A DNA stretch of 64,000 nucleotides from contig RQYD01000022.1 in NCBI GenBank assembly GCA_003858485.1, positions 1-64,000 of the forward strand. The letters run 5' to 3'. Positions 10,132 through 17,561 of the stretch are shown one piece after another. The notes beneath the pieces are model-generated. The model had not been told where the DNA came from, ran no database searches, and was given only the letters and a program-made list of their open reading frames with translations. Position numbers and translations under genes: made by a program. Each line of letters starts with the position of its first letter. Position 1 is the stretch's first letter. This DNA comes from Clostridiales bacterium COT073_COT-073 (GTDB lineage: Bacteria > Bacillota > Clostridia > Lachnospirales > Vallitaleaceae).

Positions 10132-10157
10132 AAAAAGAGTGCCGCAGCACTCTTTTT
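10132..10157. terminator. intrinsic terminator between the diguanylate cyclase gene and priA
   Basis: Perfect 11-bp inverted repeat AAAAAGAGTGC / GCACTCTTTTT around loop CGCA, with T tracts on both strands. On the minus strand it ends the transcript of the upstream diguanylate cyclase gene, 47 bases after its stop. It also argues against the long priA start. Confidence 0.88.
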
Positions 10158-10203
10158 TATTTTACACAATAAAATCGTTTTTGTCAAAACCAGAAAATTT
10201 TTC

Positions 10204-12000
10204 TTATTTGATTTCAGCAGCTGTAATTTCGGTTGCCGGTTCATAAATTTCAATCCGGCCTTTTCCCGCCTTTTTCGCCTGATACATCATATCATCGGCT
10301 AAAGTCATTAATTCTTCCGCATTTGTCATATTTAATTTACCTGAGTAATGAACCACACCAATGGAACATGAAAGTTGATTTTCAATTGGAATTTGAACTT
10401 CCTCACCCAATATCTCACCAATTTCACGGGCATAACCATTGACTTCTTGAATTTTAATTAAAATTCTTTCAGCGGTTGAAACTGCGGCCTGCAATTCCGG
10501 ATGATTAATTAAAATAACAAATTCATCACCACCATAACGAGCAGATACGTCCATTGCTCTGACATTATTTTGAATTAATTCAGAAATACTTTTCAGAACG
10601 AAATCACCAATATCATGAGAAAAATTATCATTATATTTCTTAAAGTTATCTAAATCCAAAAACAGAATGGAAAAGTCCTTGCCAATATCCCGATTTGCAT
10701 CCTGCATCAAGCTATCAGTCAAGGCAATAAATTCCTGACGGTTAAGTAGTTGTGTCAGCATATCAGTAGTTGCCTTATGCTGCAAACGATAATTACTGGC
10801 TGACAAAGAGGCATTGATTTCACTTAACTCCTTATTTTTAGCAGCAATCGTTGTGTTTAAATCGGATAAAGCCTTGGTCCTTTCCCGAATCAGACTTTCC
10901 ACATTATAGGACTGTGCTACTACGGTATCTGTAACTTTGCGAATTTCATCAGCTAATTCAGCAGATTCTACCGTTTGTTTGGAACCGATTGTAAAATGAC
11001 GGCTGCCGGCATTAAAGGCCATCAATGAATTTTTAAGTTGGTTAATCGGATCTGATATTTTCCGGCGCATATGTTCCTGCCAGGCAATCACTAAACCTGC
11101 AGCTGCCAATATAAGCAAGACTTTCCACATCCAGGAATGAGATAAAAATTCCCAATAACTAATTTCCAGCCGGCCAACCATGATTACCCAGCCATCATTA
11201 ATTTTGGTCTTAACAAAAGATAAAAATAAATTTCCTTCATTTTTAATGGTATAACGAATAGTTCCGGAAATATTTTTATCAATTAAATCTCCTAATTGGT
11301 CAATGTTTTTATAGCCAAAATCTTCGCCATGGTCAAGCCTGAAGTTTAAAATCATTTCCTGATTATTATGTAAAATCGTTTGTTTTTCGGAATTTAAAAT
11401 CCAGGTTGAGCTTTCATCACCTTCTCCTGAAGAATGAAAGCCGGCATTATTTAAGTAAGATTGCAGCGGATTCAAAGAAATAACCCCAACTAAAATACCT
11501 TTCAGCTCCTCCAATTCATTTCGAATAGGAGCAATCACTGAAAAAACCGGTTCATTGGTATCCTGATAAAATTCCACTTTCGTCAGTAAAGAATGTTTGC
11601 TTTCTTTAACCTTCTCAAATATTTTGGCAAATTCCTCTGACGAAACTGATCCTAACCCATTGGAATCAACTGTATTAAAGTTCCGGTCAACATAATACAA
11701 TTTCCGGTAAATCTCCTGATCAACTGCTTCAAAGCCCTGGAACAATTTAATCTTTTGATAGTTCAGTTCAGCCACCGAAAAAACATCTGCTAAAATACTG
11801 AACTGTTCATATCGCTCAGCTACCCATTGTCTGGCCAACTCAGCTTTCACTTCTGTCTGACTGAAATTATGCTCCATCTCATGATGTAAAAATCGTCGGT
11901 ATTCCCAATAGGAAAGAATCAAAAAGACAATAATAAACAATGCAAAAACTACTATGCAGCTTTGCCAAAAAGTAATATCTTGCTTTTGTCTTTTGTTCAT
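10204..12000 (-). CDS. membrane diguanylate cyclase with extracytoplasmic sensor
   Basis: Makes cyclic di-GMP from two GTP. The 598 residues contain a first transmembrane helix (about 13-33), an extracytoplasmic region of about 250 residues that looks like a Cache-type sensor, a second helix (about 289-307), a HAMP-like linker, a coiled coil (about 370-405) and a GGDEF domain. The active-site GGDEF is intact (about 490). RAMD five residues before it matches the RxxD product-inhibition site. No EAL domain. It lies between rpoZ and priA, where coaBC is common in relatives, and ends in its own terminator. The signal sensed cannot be read from sequence. Confidence 0.92.
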   Translation of the reverse strand: MNKRQKQDITFWQSCIVVFALFIIVFLILSYWEYRRFLHHEMEHNFSQTEVKAELARQWVAERYEQFSILADVFSVAELNYQKIKLFQGFEAVDQEIYRKLYYVDRNFNTVDSNGLGSVSSEEFAKIFEKVKESKHSLLTKVEFYQDTNEPVFSVIAPIRNELEELKGILVGVISLNPLQSYLNNAGFHSSGEGDESSTWILNSEKQTILHNNQEMILNFRLDHGEDFGYKNIDQLGDLIDKNISGTIRYTIKNEGNLFLSFVKTKINDGWVIMVGRLEISYWEFLSHSWMWKVLLILAAAGLVIAWQEHMRRKISDPINQLKNSLMAFNAGSRHFTIGSKQTVESAELADEIRKVTDTVVAQSYNVESLIRERTKALSDLNTTIAAKNKELSEINASLSASNYRLQHKATTDMLTQLLNRQEFIALTDSLMQDANRDIGKDFSILFLDLDNFKKYNDNFSHDIGDFVLKSISELIQNNVRAMDVSARYGGDEFVILINHPELQAAVSTAERILIKIQEVNGYAREIGEILGEEVQIPIENQLSCSIGVVHYSGKLNMTNAEELMTLADDMMYQAKKAGKGRIEIYEPATEITAAEIK

Positions 12001-12026
12001 GTCTTCTCCTCTGGTTTCGTTTATTT

Positions 12027-12064
12027 ACTCAACTTTCCCACGCCTTGGAACAATCTTTTTGAGT
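12027..12064. repeat. compact copy of an ACTCAACTTTCCCAC palindromic repeat
   Basis: Hairpin-forming sequence in the 67-base spacer between rpoZ and the diguanylate cyclase. Outer arms are ACTCAA (12027-12032) and TTGAGT (12059-12064); inner arms are TTCC and GGAA. It shares the block ACTCAACTTTCCCAC and the following CCTTGGAACA..TCTTTTT with the longer element at 27561-27752. On the minus strand no U tract follows, so it is a poor terminator for rpoZ. Confidence 0.6.
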
Positions 12065-12067
12065 TAT

Positions 12068-12271
12068 TTATTTTTTTATATCGATTTTTCCCTGATATAA
12101 TTCATCAACAGAAATAGAAATTGCTTTTCTATCCTTATTTTCATGGTTTTCCACCAACTGTCTGGCACGTTTGGCGGCTGCAATAATCACCGAATATCTA
12201 CTCTTTAAATTTATATCGTCATTTCTCTCATTTATTACAGTCATTAAATCAGAATACGAAGGGTGCAGCAT
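12068..12271 (-). CDS. rpoZ: DNA-directed RNA polymerase omega subunit
   Basis: Small RNA polymerase subunit that assists beta-prime folding and assembly. The 67 residues contain the family core SRYSVIIAAAKRARQL (about 24-39) and the following KAISISVDELYQGKI. The length is typical of clostridial omega. It starts 2 bases after the gmk stop and is in the same operon as remA and gmk. Confidence 0.95.
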   Translation of the reverse strand: MLHPSYSDLMTVINERNDDINLKSRYSVIIAAAKRARQLVENHENKDRKAISISVDELYQGKIDIKK

Positions 12272-12273
12272 AA

Positions 12274-12903
12274 TTATTCTCCTTTCAAAATATTGTCAAA
12301 TTCCTGATGAAAGCGGTTCATAATTTTTTGTTTATCAGCCTTTTTTATTTTTTCGGCCCTCATGATAGCAATAATATCTTCAACACAAACTTCCAGCTTA
12401 TCATTTTCAACAATATAGTTATAATGTATCATTTGGTCAACTTCAATTGATGATTTTTCTAAACGTTTGTGAATAACGTCCAGTGTCTCGGTATTTCGAT
12501 TTAACAGCCTTCGTCTTAAAGTCTCAACTCTGGGCGGAATGATAAAGATTAAAATTGCATCCGGCTCTGCCTGCTTAACCTGCAGCGCTCCCTGCATTTC
12601 AATTTCTAAGATCACATCAAACCCTTCACTTAACTGCTCTTGTACAAATTTTTTTGGTGTACCGTAATAATTGTCTAAGTAAACAGCATATTCATATAAC
12701 TCATTTTTGGTAATCATGTCCTCAAAAACATGCTTATCCAGAAAATAATAATGTTTTCCGTAATATTCCCCTTGACGTGGAGTTCTGGTAGTTGCCGAAA
12801 CTGACAAGGCCACATCCGGAATTCTGTCAATCAGAGATTTTACAACGGTTCCCTTACCGGCTCCGGAAAAGCCAGAAATTACATATAAATGTCCCTTATT
12901 CAT
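12274..12903 (-). CDS. gmk: guanylate kinase
   Basis: Phosphorylates GMP to GDP in guanine nucleotide supply. The P-loop is SGFSGAGKGT, with Phe where Pro is usual. The GMP-binding motifs SATTRTPRQGE and the EIEMQGALQVK segment are present. The frame is open upstream to 12969, but family alignment begins at MNKGHLYVISG (ATG at 12903), giving 209 residues. The start overlaps remA by 8 bases. A weak AAAGGAA lies upstream, so reinitiation after remA may drive translation. Confidence 0.95.
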   Translation of the reverse strand: MNKGHLYVISGFSGAGKGTVVKSLIDRIPDVALSVSATTRTPRQGEYYGKHYYFLDKHVFEDMITKNELYEYAVYLDNYYGTPKKFVQEQLSEGFDVILEIEMQGALQVKQAEPDAILIFIIPPRVETLRRRLLNRNTETLDVIHKRLEKSSIEVDQMIHYNYIVENDKLEVCVEDIIAIMRAEKIKKADKQKIMNRFHQEFDNILKGE

Positions 12904-13159
12904 CTTTTTCTGAACATTCCTTTCCTTCAATTCTGCTGATAATGGTTTCTGCCTGCAATGCACTGGCAATTAAATAACCATCCGACATTACTACCAAGCT
13001 TCGGGTTTTTCTACCGGCAGTAGCATCAACAAAAGTTGAGCTTTCTTTGGCCTGTGCAATTATCCTTTTAATCGGTGCAGCATCCGGTTTAATAATGGCC
13101 GTTATTTTGCTGACACTGGCCACATTTCCATATCCAATATTTACAAATATCTTGTTCAT
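12896..13159 (-). CDS. remA: RemA/DUF370-family DNA-binding regulator
   Basis: An 87-residue RemA homologue. In Bacillus RemA is a ring-forming DNA-binding protein that activates matrix and osmoprotection genes. The N terminus NIGYGNVASVSKI and the segments DATAGRKTRSLVVMSDG and LQAETI are the conserved family signatures. It sits between yicC and gmk, as in Bacillus (ylzA), and overlaps gmk by 8 bases. The role in this organism is inferred from the family only. Confidence 0.93.
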   Translation of the reverse strand: MNKIFVNIGYGNVASVSKITAIIKPDAAPIKRIIAQAKESSTFVDATAGRKTRSLVVMSDGYLIASALQAETIISRIEGKECSEKDE

Positions 13160-13257
13160 TATTTAAATGCCCGTTTCTTTCATAAAATCGTTGTAGTTTC
13201 ATTCATTAACCTAAACATGGCTTTTCTTCAGCTTCTATCGTTCTTTCTCTTCCGCCC

Positions 13258-13385
13258 GTAACCAGCCACAGGTTTTTTGCATCTTGACCTTCGCTTCGCT
13301 CAGGCACGAAACGCACTCTGCGATGCCGCAAACGCTGCCGCAGACGCACTCTGCGATGCTAAAAAAACTAAACGTGGCTGGTTAC
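13258..13385. repeat. long imperfect palindrome overlapping the yicC stop codon
   Basis: Arms GTAACCAGCCAC (13258-13269) and GTGGCTGGTTAC (13374-13385) are perfect inverted repeats, and the similarity continues inward through a T tract and GCAT. The GC-rich centre of about 75 bases contains two copies of CGCACTCTGCGATGC. The right arm supplies the TAA stop of yicC. It resembles a hairpin with an inserted loop and is far more GC-rich than its surroundings. Confidence 0.65.
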
Positions 13386-14260
13386 TCTATGTTCTGAATT
13401 TGTTCTCGGATTTTTTCGATGGTGTTTTTTAGTTCAATGGCTATATTTTTCATTTCCATTTTGACCGCTTTGGAGGAGATGGTATTGACTTCTCTGTTCA
13501 TTTCCTGAATGATAAAATCCAGTTTTTTACCGATCCCGACTTCTTCAGCCAGAACACTGCGCATATGCAAAAGATGACCCTGTAAACGAACAATTTCTTC
13601 ATCCACTGACAAACGATCAGCCATAATAGCGGTTTCTGTAATGATCCGAGCTTCATCAATGCCTTCACCATGCAATAACTCACTGACCTTTTCTGTCAGG
13701 CGATTTCGGTATTCTTCAACAGAAGCAATTTCTAAACCAGGCAGCAATTGACTTTGCCGTTCGATCTCATCCAACTTTTTTAAAATATCAGCCTTAAGCA
13801 ATTCACCTTCCGTTTCACGAGCTGCTACTACTTTACGAACAGCTCCCTCGATCACTTCAGTCATAAAGCTCTCCAGGAAGTTCTCATCCTCATCTTCTTC
13901 CTCAGATACAAATAAATCCGGTAAAGTCAAGATCTTTGACACTGATAAATCATTTTCCAGAAACAAATCAACTGACATCTTTTGAATTTCGGAAACATAT
14001 TTCTTAGCTAATTCCCGATTATAGCTAATATTTGTTTCTGTTCCATCTGCAAACTGATAGGTAACAAATACATCTACCTTCCCTCGCATTAAGTGATTCT
14101 TGATTTGGTTTTTTATACTATGCTCCAGAAAATAGAGCTTTTTGGGAAGCCGAATATTAATTTCGCAATAGCGATGATTTAATGAACGAATTTCCACAGT
14201 TAAGCTCTTTCCACCCTTTGTTAAAGTTTCTGTCCCAAAGCCAGTCATACTTCTTATCAT
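13382..14260 (-). CDS. yicC: YicC-family endoribonuclease (YloC)
   Basis: YicC/YloC-family protein; Escherichia coli YicC is described as an endoribonuclease affecting small RNA stability. The protein shows the N-terminal signature MIRSMTGFG and RSLNHRYCEI, a glutamate-rich middle, and the C-terminal block KLDFIIQEMNREVNTISSK typical of the DUF1732 end. A GTG at 14266 overlaps the ribosome binding site. ATG at 14260 with AGGAG five bases upstream is the better start (292 residues). It is the first gene of the operon to rpoZ, behind a clear promoter. Confidence 0.92.
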   Translation of the reverse strand: MIRSMTGFGTETLTKGGKSLTVEIRSLNHRYCEINIRLPKKLYFLEHSIKNQIKNHLMRGKVDVFVTYQFADGTETNISYNRELAKKYVSEIQKMSVDLFLENDLSVSKILTLPDLFVSEEEDEDENFLESFMTEVIEGAVRKVVAARETEGELLKADILKKLDEIERQSQLLPGLEIASVEEYRNRLTEKVSELLHGEGIDEARIITETAIMADRLSVDEEIVRLQGHLLHMRSVLAEEVGIGKKLDFIIQEMNREVNTISSKAVKMEMKNIAIELKNTIEKIREQIQNIE

Positions 14261-14349
14261 GTCCACTCCTAACCCGAAATAGTTATTGCTTGTTCAGCCA
14301 TCATACTACCGATATTGCTTTGGCGTTCAGCTTTTTAACAATCCCGTTT

Positions 14350-14378
14350 ATCTTATCATAAAATCATGTTCAAGTCAA
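14350..14378 (-). promoter_or_regulatory. sigma-A promoter of the yicC-remA-gmk-rpoZ operon
   Basis: On the minus strand: TTGACT (14373-14378), a 17-base spacer and TAAGAT (14350-14355), about 90 bases upstream of the yicC ATG. Confidence 0.72.
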
Positions 14379-14407
14379 TTATATCTATGTATTTTAGCTT
14401 ATATAAT

Positions 14408-14429
14408 AAATAGGAAAAGAGTCCTATTT
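14408..14429. terminator. hairpin after the cyclophilin gene
   Basis: Perfect repeat AAATAGGA / TCCTATTT with a 6-base loop, 10 bases after the cyclophilin stop. It is followed on the minus strand by an AT-rich run without a long U tract, so it is a weak intrinsic terminator. Confidence 0.5.
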
Positions 14430-14438
14430 GATAATTGA

Positions 14439-14972
14439 TTATTCTATTTCCGGTAATTTCTCCGGCTCATCATATGTCACTCCAAAAGTATCAACTGTCA
14501 CTTCTTTCATTCGCTCATCAGCATCCGGCTTATCTTTGTAATCTCTTGATACATTTGCGATTCGGTGAACTTCTTCAATTCCCTCTGTAACCTTGCCAAA
14601 AGCCGCATAATTTCCGTCCAGATGCGGAGCAGCTGCATCCATAATAAAAAATTGACAGCCAGCTGAGTCTTTTACCTGAGTACGGGCCATTGATAATACA
14701 CCAACTTCATGTTTTAATTCATTTTTAAATCCATTGGCAGAAAATTCACCCCGAATCGAATACCCCGGTCCACCCATACCGGAACCTGCCGGATCTCCGC
14801 CTTGAATCATAAAGCCCGGAATTACCCGATGAAAAATCAAGCCATTGTAAAAGCCCTTTTGAACCAAGGAAATGAAGTTTTTAACTGTGTTTGGTGCAAC
14901 TTCCGGATAAAGTTCAGCTTTAATTGTTGCTCCGCTTTCCATTAGAATAGTAATCATAGGATTTTGTGCCAT
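14439..14972 (-). CDS. ppiB: peptidyl-prolyl cis-trans isomerase, cyclophilin type
   Basis: Cytosolic proline isomerase. The cyclophilin core is clear: NFISLVQKGFYNGLIFHRVI, then IQGGDPAGSGMGGPGY with the catalytic Arg in FHRV, then SAGCQFFI and AAFGKVTEGI. ATG at 14972 is preceded by AAAGGAG six bases upstream. That ribosome binding site lies inside the last codons of era, whose stop is one base further on. 177 residues; the short acidic C-terminal tail is unremarkable. No signal peptide. Confidence 0.95.
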   Translation of the reverse strand: MAQNPMITILMESGATIKAELYPEVAPNTVKNFISLVQKGFYNGLIFHRVIPGFMIQGGDPAGSGMGGPGYSIRGEFSANGFKNELKHEVGVLSMARTQVKDSAGCQFFIMDAAAPHLDGNYAAFGKVTEGIEEVHRIANVSRDYKDKPDADERMKEVTVDTFGVTYDEPEKLPEIE

Positions 14973-14973
14973 T

Positions 14974-15876
14974 TTATTCTCCTTTTCTATATCCATAATT
15001 TTTCATTAAAAATTCGCTGTCACGCCAATTTTCTTTGATTTTTACCCATAAATTAAGTCTGACATGCATGCCTAAAAAGCCTTCAATATCACGCCGTGAT
15101 AGAATACCGATTTGTTTGATCATACTGCCGCCTTTTCCCAGAATAATCGGTTTATGGCTTTTTTTCTCACAGACAATGGTGGCATCGATAATGATTTGAC
15201 TGCCATCTTCCGTTTCATCCATGCTGTCAATGGTTACTGCCACTCCATGCGGAATTTCCTCCTGCAGAAGTTTTAATATTTTTTCCCGGATCAGCTCAGA
15301 GAGGATTTGTCTCTCCGGCTGATCAGTTATCATATCATCCGGAAAGAATTGTGGGCCTTCCTCCAAGTGCTGATCAATAATTTCCATAATTCTATCTGTA
15401 TTTTCCTGCTTTAAAGCCGATATTGGCAAAATTTCCAAAAACGGATAACTATCTTTATAAGCATCAATTACCTTTAGCAAAAACGGTTTCTCCACTGTAT
15501 CAATCTTATTGATCAGAAGAATTACAGGTGTTCCGGCTTCTTTTAATTTTTCAATAATAAATTGGTCACCGGCACCAATGGTATCATTTGGCTCAATCAG
15601 CCAAAATATCAAATCCACTTCTTTAAAAGTAAAAAGAGCAGCTGCATTCATATATTCACCCAACTTGCTTTTGGGTTTATGGATACCTGGTGTATCTACA
15701 AAAATCACCTGCTTGTCCTCAGTCGTCAAAATGCTTTGAATCCGGTTCCTGGTTGTCTGCGGTTTTGGCGACATAATTGCCACCTTTTGACCAACCAGAG
15801 CATTCATCAAGGTTGACTTTCCGACATTAGGCCGGCCAATCAAGGCTATAAATCCTGACTTAAATTTCTTTTCCAT
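14974..15876 (-). CDS. era: GTPase Era
   Basis: Essential GTPase that binds the 3' end of 16S rRNA during 30S assembly. The G1 GRPNVGKST (about 17), G3 DTPGIHKP (about 64) and G4 NKID (about 123) motifs are followed by a C-terminal KH domain with GKGGSMIKQIG (about 250). 300 residues, normal length. It is transcribed ahead of the cyclophilin gene. The upstream neighbour here is a questin-oxidase-like gene rather than the deoD/cdd or recO genes often seen. Confidence 0.97.
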   Translation of the reverse strand: MEKKFKSGFIALIGRPNVGKSTLMNALVGQKVAIMSPKPQTTRNRIQSILTTEDKQVIFVDTPGIHKPKSKLGEYMNAAALFTFKEVDLIFWLIEPNDTIGAGDQFIIEKLKEAGTPVILLINKIDTVEKPFLLKVIDAYKDSYPFLEILPISALKQENTDRIMEIIDQHLEEGPQFFPDDMITDQPERQILSELIREKILKLLQEEIPHGVAVTIDSMDETEDGSQIIIDATIVCEKKSHKPIILGKGGSMIKQIGILSRRDIEGFLGMHVRLNLWVKIKENWRDSEFLMKNYGYRKGE

Positions 15877-15925
15877 ATAATCTCCTGTTCTTGGTTTTAT
15901 ACTGTCAGCATTGAGTAAACCGTAT

Positions 15926-16945
15926 TTATTTCACAGTCTTTGGCTGATTTACTATCTCCGGCTTTAATTCGGAATGAATAAGCTGATAAGCCATTTCCGG
16001 ATAAATACTGGACTGTGCAAATTGATATTCCCGATAACATGAGTAAATAAAGAAAATATGTGAACTATTTTTAGAAACACCGCTTAATTGAAAAATCAGC
16101 GGCCAATTTTTTTCTGTACCAGCTTCAGCTGGTTTCATTTCCGGACAGCCCAGCGCTAAGTAAGCAGCCTGCATGACCAGATAAAATTGCTGAATCGCCG
16201 CCGGGAAATCAGGCAGCAGTGGTGAAATTACCCGAAAAGCGTGAACTGCACAAAACAGATTTTTTAAGATATCCTCTTTCGTTTCCCGGCCAAGCCGAAT
16301 TGCCAAAGCACGAAGGGTATAAATATTTAGATTTTCTTCTTCCAGTTTGGCAAAATCTTGCAAATATGCCCTATTTTGCGAAATATGACAAATTTTGTCA
16401 TACAAATTTGTACCTTCAATTGAATAATTACCCTTTTTCTCAGCCAAACCCATAATTTGTTCAATGAAAACCTTTGTTTCCTGCTCCGGTAATTCAAAAT
16501 GTAAGGGCTGATAACTGGCTGTCAAAAAGGCCAAGGCTCTTGCTACTTCTTCTTTTTGCCCTGATTCCAGTGCATAGGCCAAACGAATCAAACTATAAAA
16601 ATCATTGGTATAAATTCCATCTGCTAATTGGCTGAAATACTGGCGAATATTTTCCGGCTCTTCTTCAATCAAAACTTGAAAAAAACGAACCAAAGCAGAA
16701 TAACTTTGTTTTCGCCCAATATGCTGCTCCCAGTTCTGACGGGTGATTTCAAGGTCACTCTCATTTTCCGACAATTTCTGGGCTGGATTTTTTTTCGCTA
16801 ATTTATTGAGCAGCTCACGAATTTTGGTACTGGATATTCCCATTTCCGTCATGGCCACAATCAGCGGATTGGTCAAATTAGCATCTCCATTTTCCGTCCA
16901 TGGTGACTGATCCTGGTAACTAAAAAATAAACTATGATACGACAT
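15926..16945 (-). CDS. questin oxidase-like family protein (DUF4243-like)
   Basis: 339 residues, mostly helical, with no signal peptide. I place it with the questin oxidase-like family on pattern: HSLFFSYQDQSPW at the start, a central IYTNDFYSLIRLAYALESG block where the family has an FHGLIRLAYA-type motif, and a later AVHAFRVISPLLPDF stretch. The family includes fungal Baeyer-Villiger-type oxidases, but bacterial members are mostly uncharacterised. Here the conserved His of the central motif appears replaced by Tyr, so oxidase activity is doubtful. It has its own promoter and lies 50 bases upstream of era. The assignment rests on recall of the family pattern. Confidence 0.6.
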   Translation of the reverse strand: MSYHSLFFSYQDQSPWTENGDANLTNPLIVAMTEMGISSTKIRELLNKLAKKNPAQKLSENESDLEITRQNWEQHIGRKQSYSALVRFFQVLIEEEPENIRQYFSQLADGIYTNDFYSLIRLAYALESGQKEEVARALAFLTASYQPLHFELPEQETKVFIEQIMGLAEKKGNYSIEGTNLYDKICHISQNRAYLQDFAKLEEENLNIYTLRALAIRLGRETKEDILKNLFCAVHAFRVISPLLPDFPAAIQQFYLVMQAAYLALGCPEMKPAEAGTEKNWPLIFQLSGVSKNSSHIFFIYSCYREYQFAQSSIYPEMAYQLIHSELKPEIVNQPKTVK

Positions 16946-16988
16946 CTATATTACCTTTCTATTAAATTCTATTAATTGTCATCTTTTT

Positions 16989-17017
16989 ATCTTAACCCAT
17001 TTGCTTCCAAAAAGCAA
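16989..17017 (-). promoter_or_regulatory. promoter of the questin-oxidase-like gene (and era)
   Basis: Minus strand: TTGCTT (17012-17017), 17-base spacer and TAAGAT (16989-16994), about 45 bases upstream of the ATG at 16945. Confidence 0.55.
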
Positions 17018-17074
17018 TTAAAAAAAACAGTCATATTTTTAAAAAGTTTCCGATTACAAATATCCAATTTGTGA

Positions 17075-17219
17075 TATAATATCCGTGAAAAAGCACGAGT
17101 GCGACATCTGAAGTATCAAAACCGCTATGCTTGCATAGAAGGTTTTGATTACGAAAGATGGCATATGAGTGCCCTCACGACCAAAAATTACGAAGTAATT
17201 TTTGGCTCACTCGTGCTTT
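17075..17219 (+). ncRNA. structured element 1: three-way-junction palindrome behind an extended -10
   Basis: An extended -10 TGATATAAT (TATAAT at 17075-17080) precedes a 130-base unit. Perfect outer arms are AAAGCACGAGTG (17090-17101) and CACTCGTGCTTT (17208-17219). Inside are arm A (ATCAAAACC/GGTTTTGAT plus CTATG-CTTG-CATAG, 17115-17149) and arm B (CCAAAAATTAC-GAA-GTAATTTTTGG, 17181-17205). The fold would be a cloverleaf-like junction on either strand. Its first bases after the -10 resemble those of element 2. It could be an RNA gene or a palindromic mobile unit; no protein reading is convincing. Confidence 0.45.
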
Positions 17220-17220
17220 C

Positions 17221-17475
17221 TATAATATAGTATCCGCGAATAAACTGTGAGTGCGGCGAAGGAGCAAACAGACACGGAATGCTTGCATTCCGTGTGCAGG
17301 CTTTTCGCTAAGCCGAAGAGAATACCGAATGGGCAGAAACAATGCAGAGATATTTGAAAGGATATTCGGATTCGGCAAAGTGAAAAGCTGGCTAGGAGCG
17401 CGCTCCATAGGCAAGTTTGCGGATAAGACATATGAGCAGTAACTCGAATCAAAAAATGGTTACATTTTTTTGATT
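17221..17475 (+). ncRNA. structured element 2: candidate large non-coding RNA gene
   Basis: GC-rich island with a -10 (TATAAT at 17221 or TATAGT at 17225) and an AT-rich hairpin terminator at its end (AATCAAAAAATG / CATTTTTTTGATT, about 17447-17475). Visible helices are ACACGGAATG-CTTG-CATTCCGTGT (17272-17295), three nested helices 17300-17306/17382-17388, 17312-17317/17371-17376 and 17325-17330/17364-17369, then CTAGGAG/CTCC-TAG around 17392-17410. Open frames on both strands cross it, but the helices span them. The size of about 200 nt and the clostridial host make the raiA-type RNA class a possible match; this is unverified. Confidence 0.55.
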
Positions 17476-17498
17476 GTGTTGTGCTTTTGTGATATAAT
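17470..17498 (+). promoter_or_regulatory. promoter of the AIM24-family gene
   Basis: TTGATT (17470-17475), 17-base spacer and TATAAT (17493-17498) with an extended TG. The -35 lies in the 3' arm of the preceding terminator hairpin. Confidence 0.65.
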
Positions 17499-17561
17499 AT
17501 TAATGTCAGTTTTGACATTTTAAGCAAGTGACTTTAACTAATCAAAGAACAGGAGGAATTT

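Noticed and set aside
10064-10150. 29-residue N-terminal extension of PriA
   Set aside because: The extra codons lie in a terminator hairpin, and a good ribosome binding site precedes the internal start.
12027-12064. Intrinsic terminator for rpoZ
   Set aside because: The hairpin is not followed by a U tract on the minus strand; its similarity to the 27.5-kb element fits a repeat better.
17207-17527. 106-codon minus-strand and 63-codon plus-strand frames across element 2
   Set aside because: No ribosome binding sites. The frames overlap each other on both strands and run through helices and the terminator; the RNA explanation is better.
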